Positions 63,868 through 64,000 of a stretch of 64,000 bases of DNA are shown piece by piece. The notes under the pieces are model-generated. The model was not told where the DNA came from. It did not search any database and saw only the letters and a list, made by a program, of their open reading frames with translations. Each line of letters begins with the position of its first letter. Position 1 is the stretch's first letter. Source of the DNA: Petrolisthes cinctipes (lineage: Eukaryota > Arthropoda > Malacostraca > Decapoda > Porcellanidae); the NCBI GenBank assembly GCA_033782935.1, contig JAWQEG010004762.1:1-64000 (forward strand), given 5' to 3'. Position numbers and translations under genes: made by a program.

Positions 63868-63932
63868 GTAATCCTTCAGAGCTTGGTGAAAGGCTGGAAG
63901 CTCCTCATATGCTGCATTTAGAAGATTGTAAG
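63868..63932 (-). pseudogene. Partial duplicate of an MCM3 exon
   Basis: On the minus strand it encodes LLNAAYEELPAFHQALKDY, clearly copied from the exon at 63084-62876 ([19 protein letters not shown]). The 3' splice site AG is lost (AATC instead of CAGG at the edge) and the copy ends after about 65 nt, so it cannot serve as an exon as it stands. Changes are H-to-Y, R-to-Q and E-to-D. Confidence 0.82.
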
Positions 63933-64000
63933 AAAAGAATTAAAAGTTACATATATTCCTTTGTAAGCTGCATTAATAAAAGTTACATATATAATCCTTC

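Overview
The window is animal nuclear DNA, most likely from an arthropod and plausibly a decapod crustacean (inference from the spliced MCM3 exons, the CR1/L2-, RTE- and Jockey/I-type LINEs, the Ala-tRNA-derived SINEs, abundant MITEs and very dense microsatellites). Only one host gene is recognisable: part of the replicative helicase gene MCM3 on the minus strand, with exons at 63084-62876, 56077-55937, 53157-52991, 52066-51902 and 50311-50175. The splice phases join perfectly, but the second visible exon has an in-frame TGA. Exons before 'RLLN' lie beyond the right edge, and the exons after 'LRG' (Walker A onwards) were not found in the window.

Positions 1-20,870 are a head-to-tail train of CR1/L2-like LINEs, all on the plus strand. 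They are a 3' piece (1-777), full-length elements A (827-7000) and B (7057-13677) of family 1, full-length element C (13848-18481) and 5'-truncated element D (18536-20718) of family 2. Every junction is a (CT)n microsatellite, so each element ends in the (CT)n tract into which the next one is joined. ORF1 has a CxxC zinc knuckle and an SGNH-type esterase domain; ORF2 has an APE endonuclease and a reverse transcriptase. ORF2 has no AUG near its 5' end. It lies in the -1 frame of ORF1, and ORF1 ends in a correctly phased slippery heptamer in both families: A AAA AAC in family 1, and G GGA AAC followed by a 9-nt spacer and a 10-bp stem-loop in family 2. This programmed -1 frameshift is my main candidate for an undescribed system.

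Positions 20,870-50,100 hold no gene I can support. They hold six dispersed foldback elements made of C-rich minisatellite arms with TTAA ends, several MITE families (a TTAA-flanked CCTCCAAA family, a mariner-like family, a GGGTC family and piggyBac-like ones), two kinds of (AAC)n-tailed SINE, a broken antisense RTE LINE, an inverted pair of RTE copies, a U2 snRNA-like fossil, a perfect 64-bp palindrome and many mini- and microsatellites.

Positions 50,100-64,000 are the MCM3 locus. Its introns are filled by pogo/Tigger-like remnants, an RTE fragment, an intact-looking one-ORF LINE inserted in a 57-bp minisatellite, mariner-like MITEs, a tRNA-like SINE and tandem duplications that reach into exon edges.
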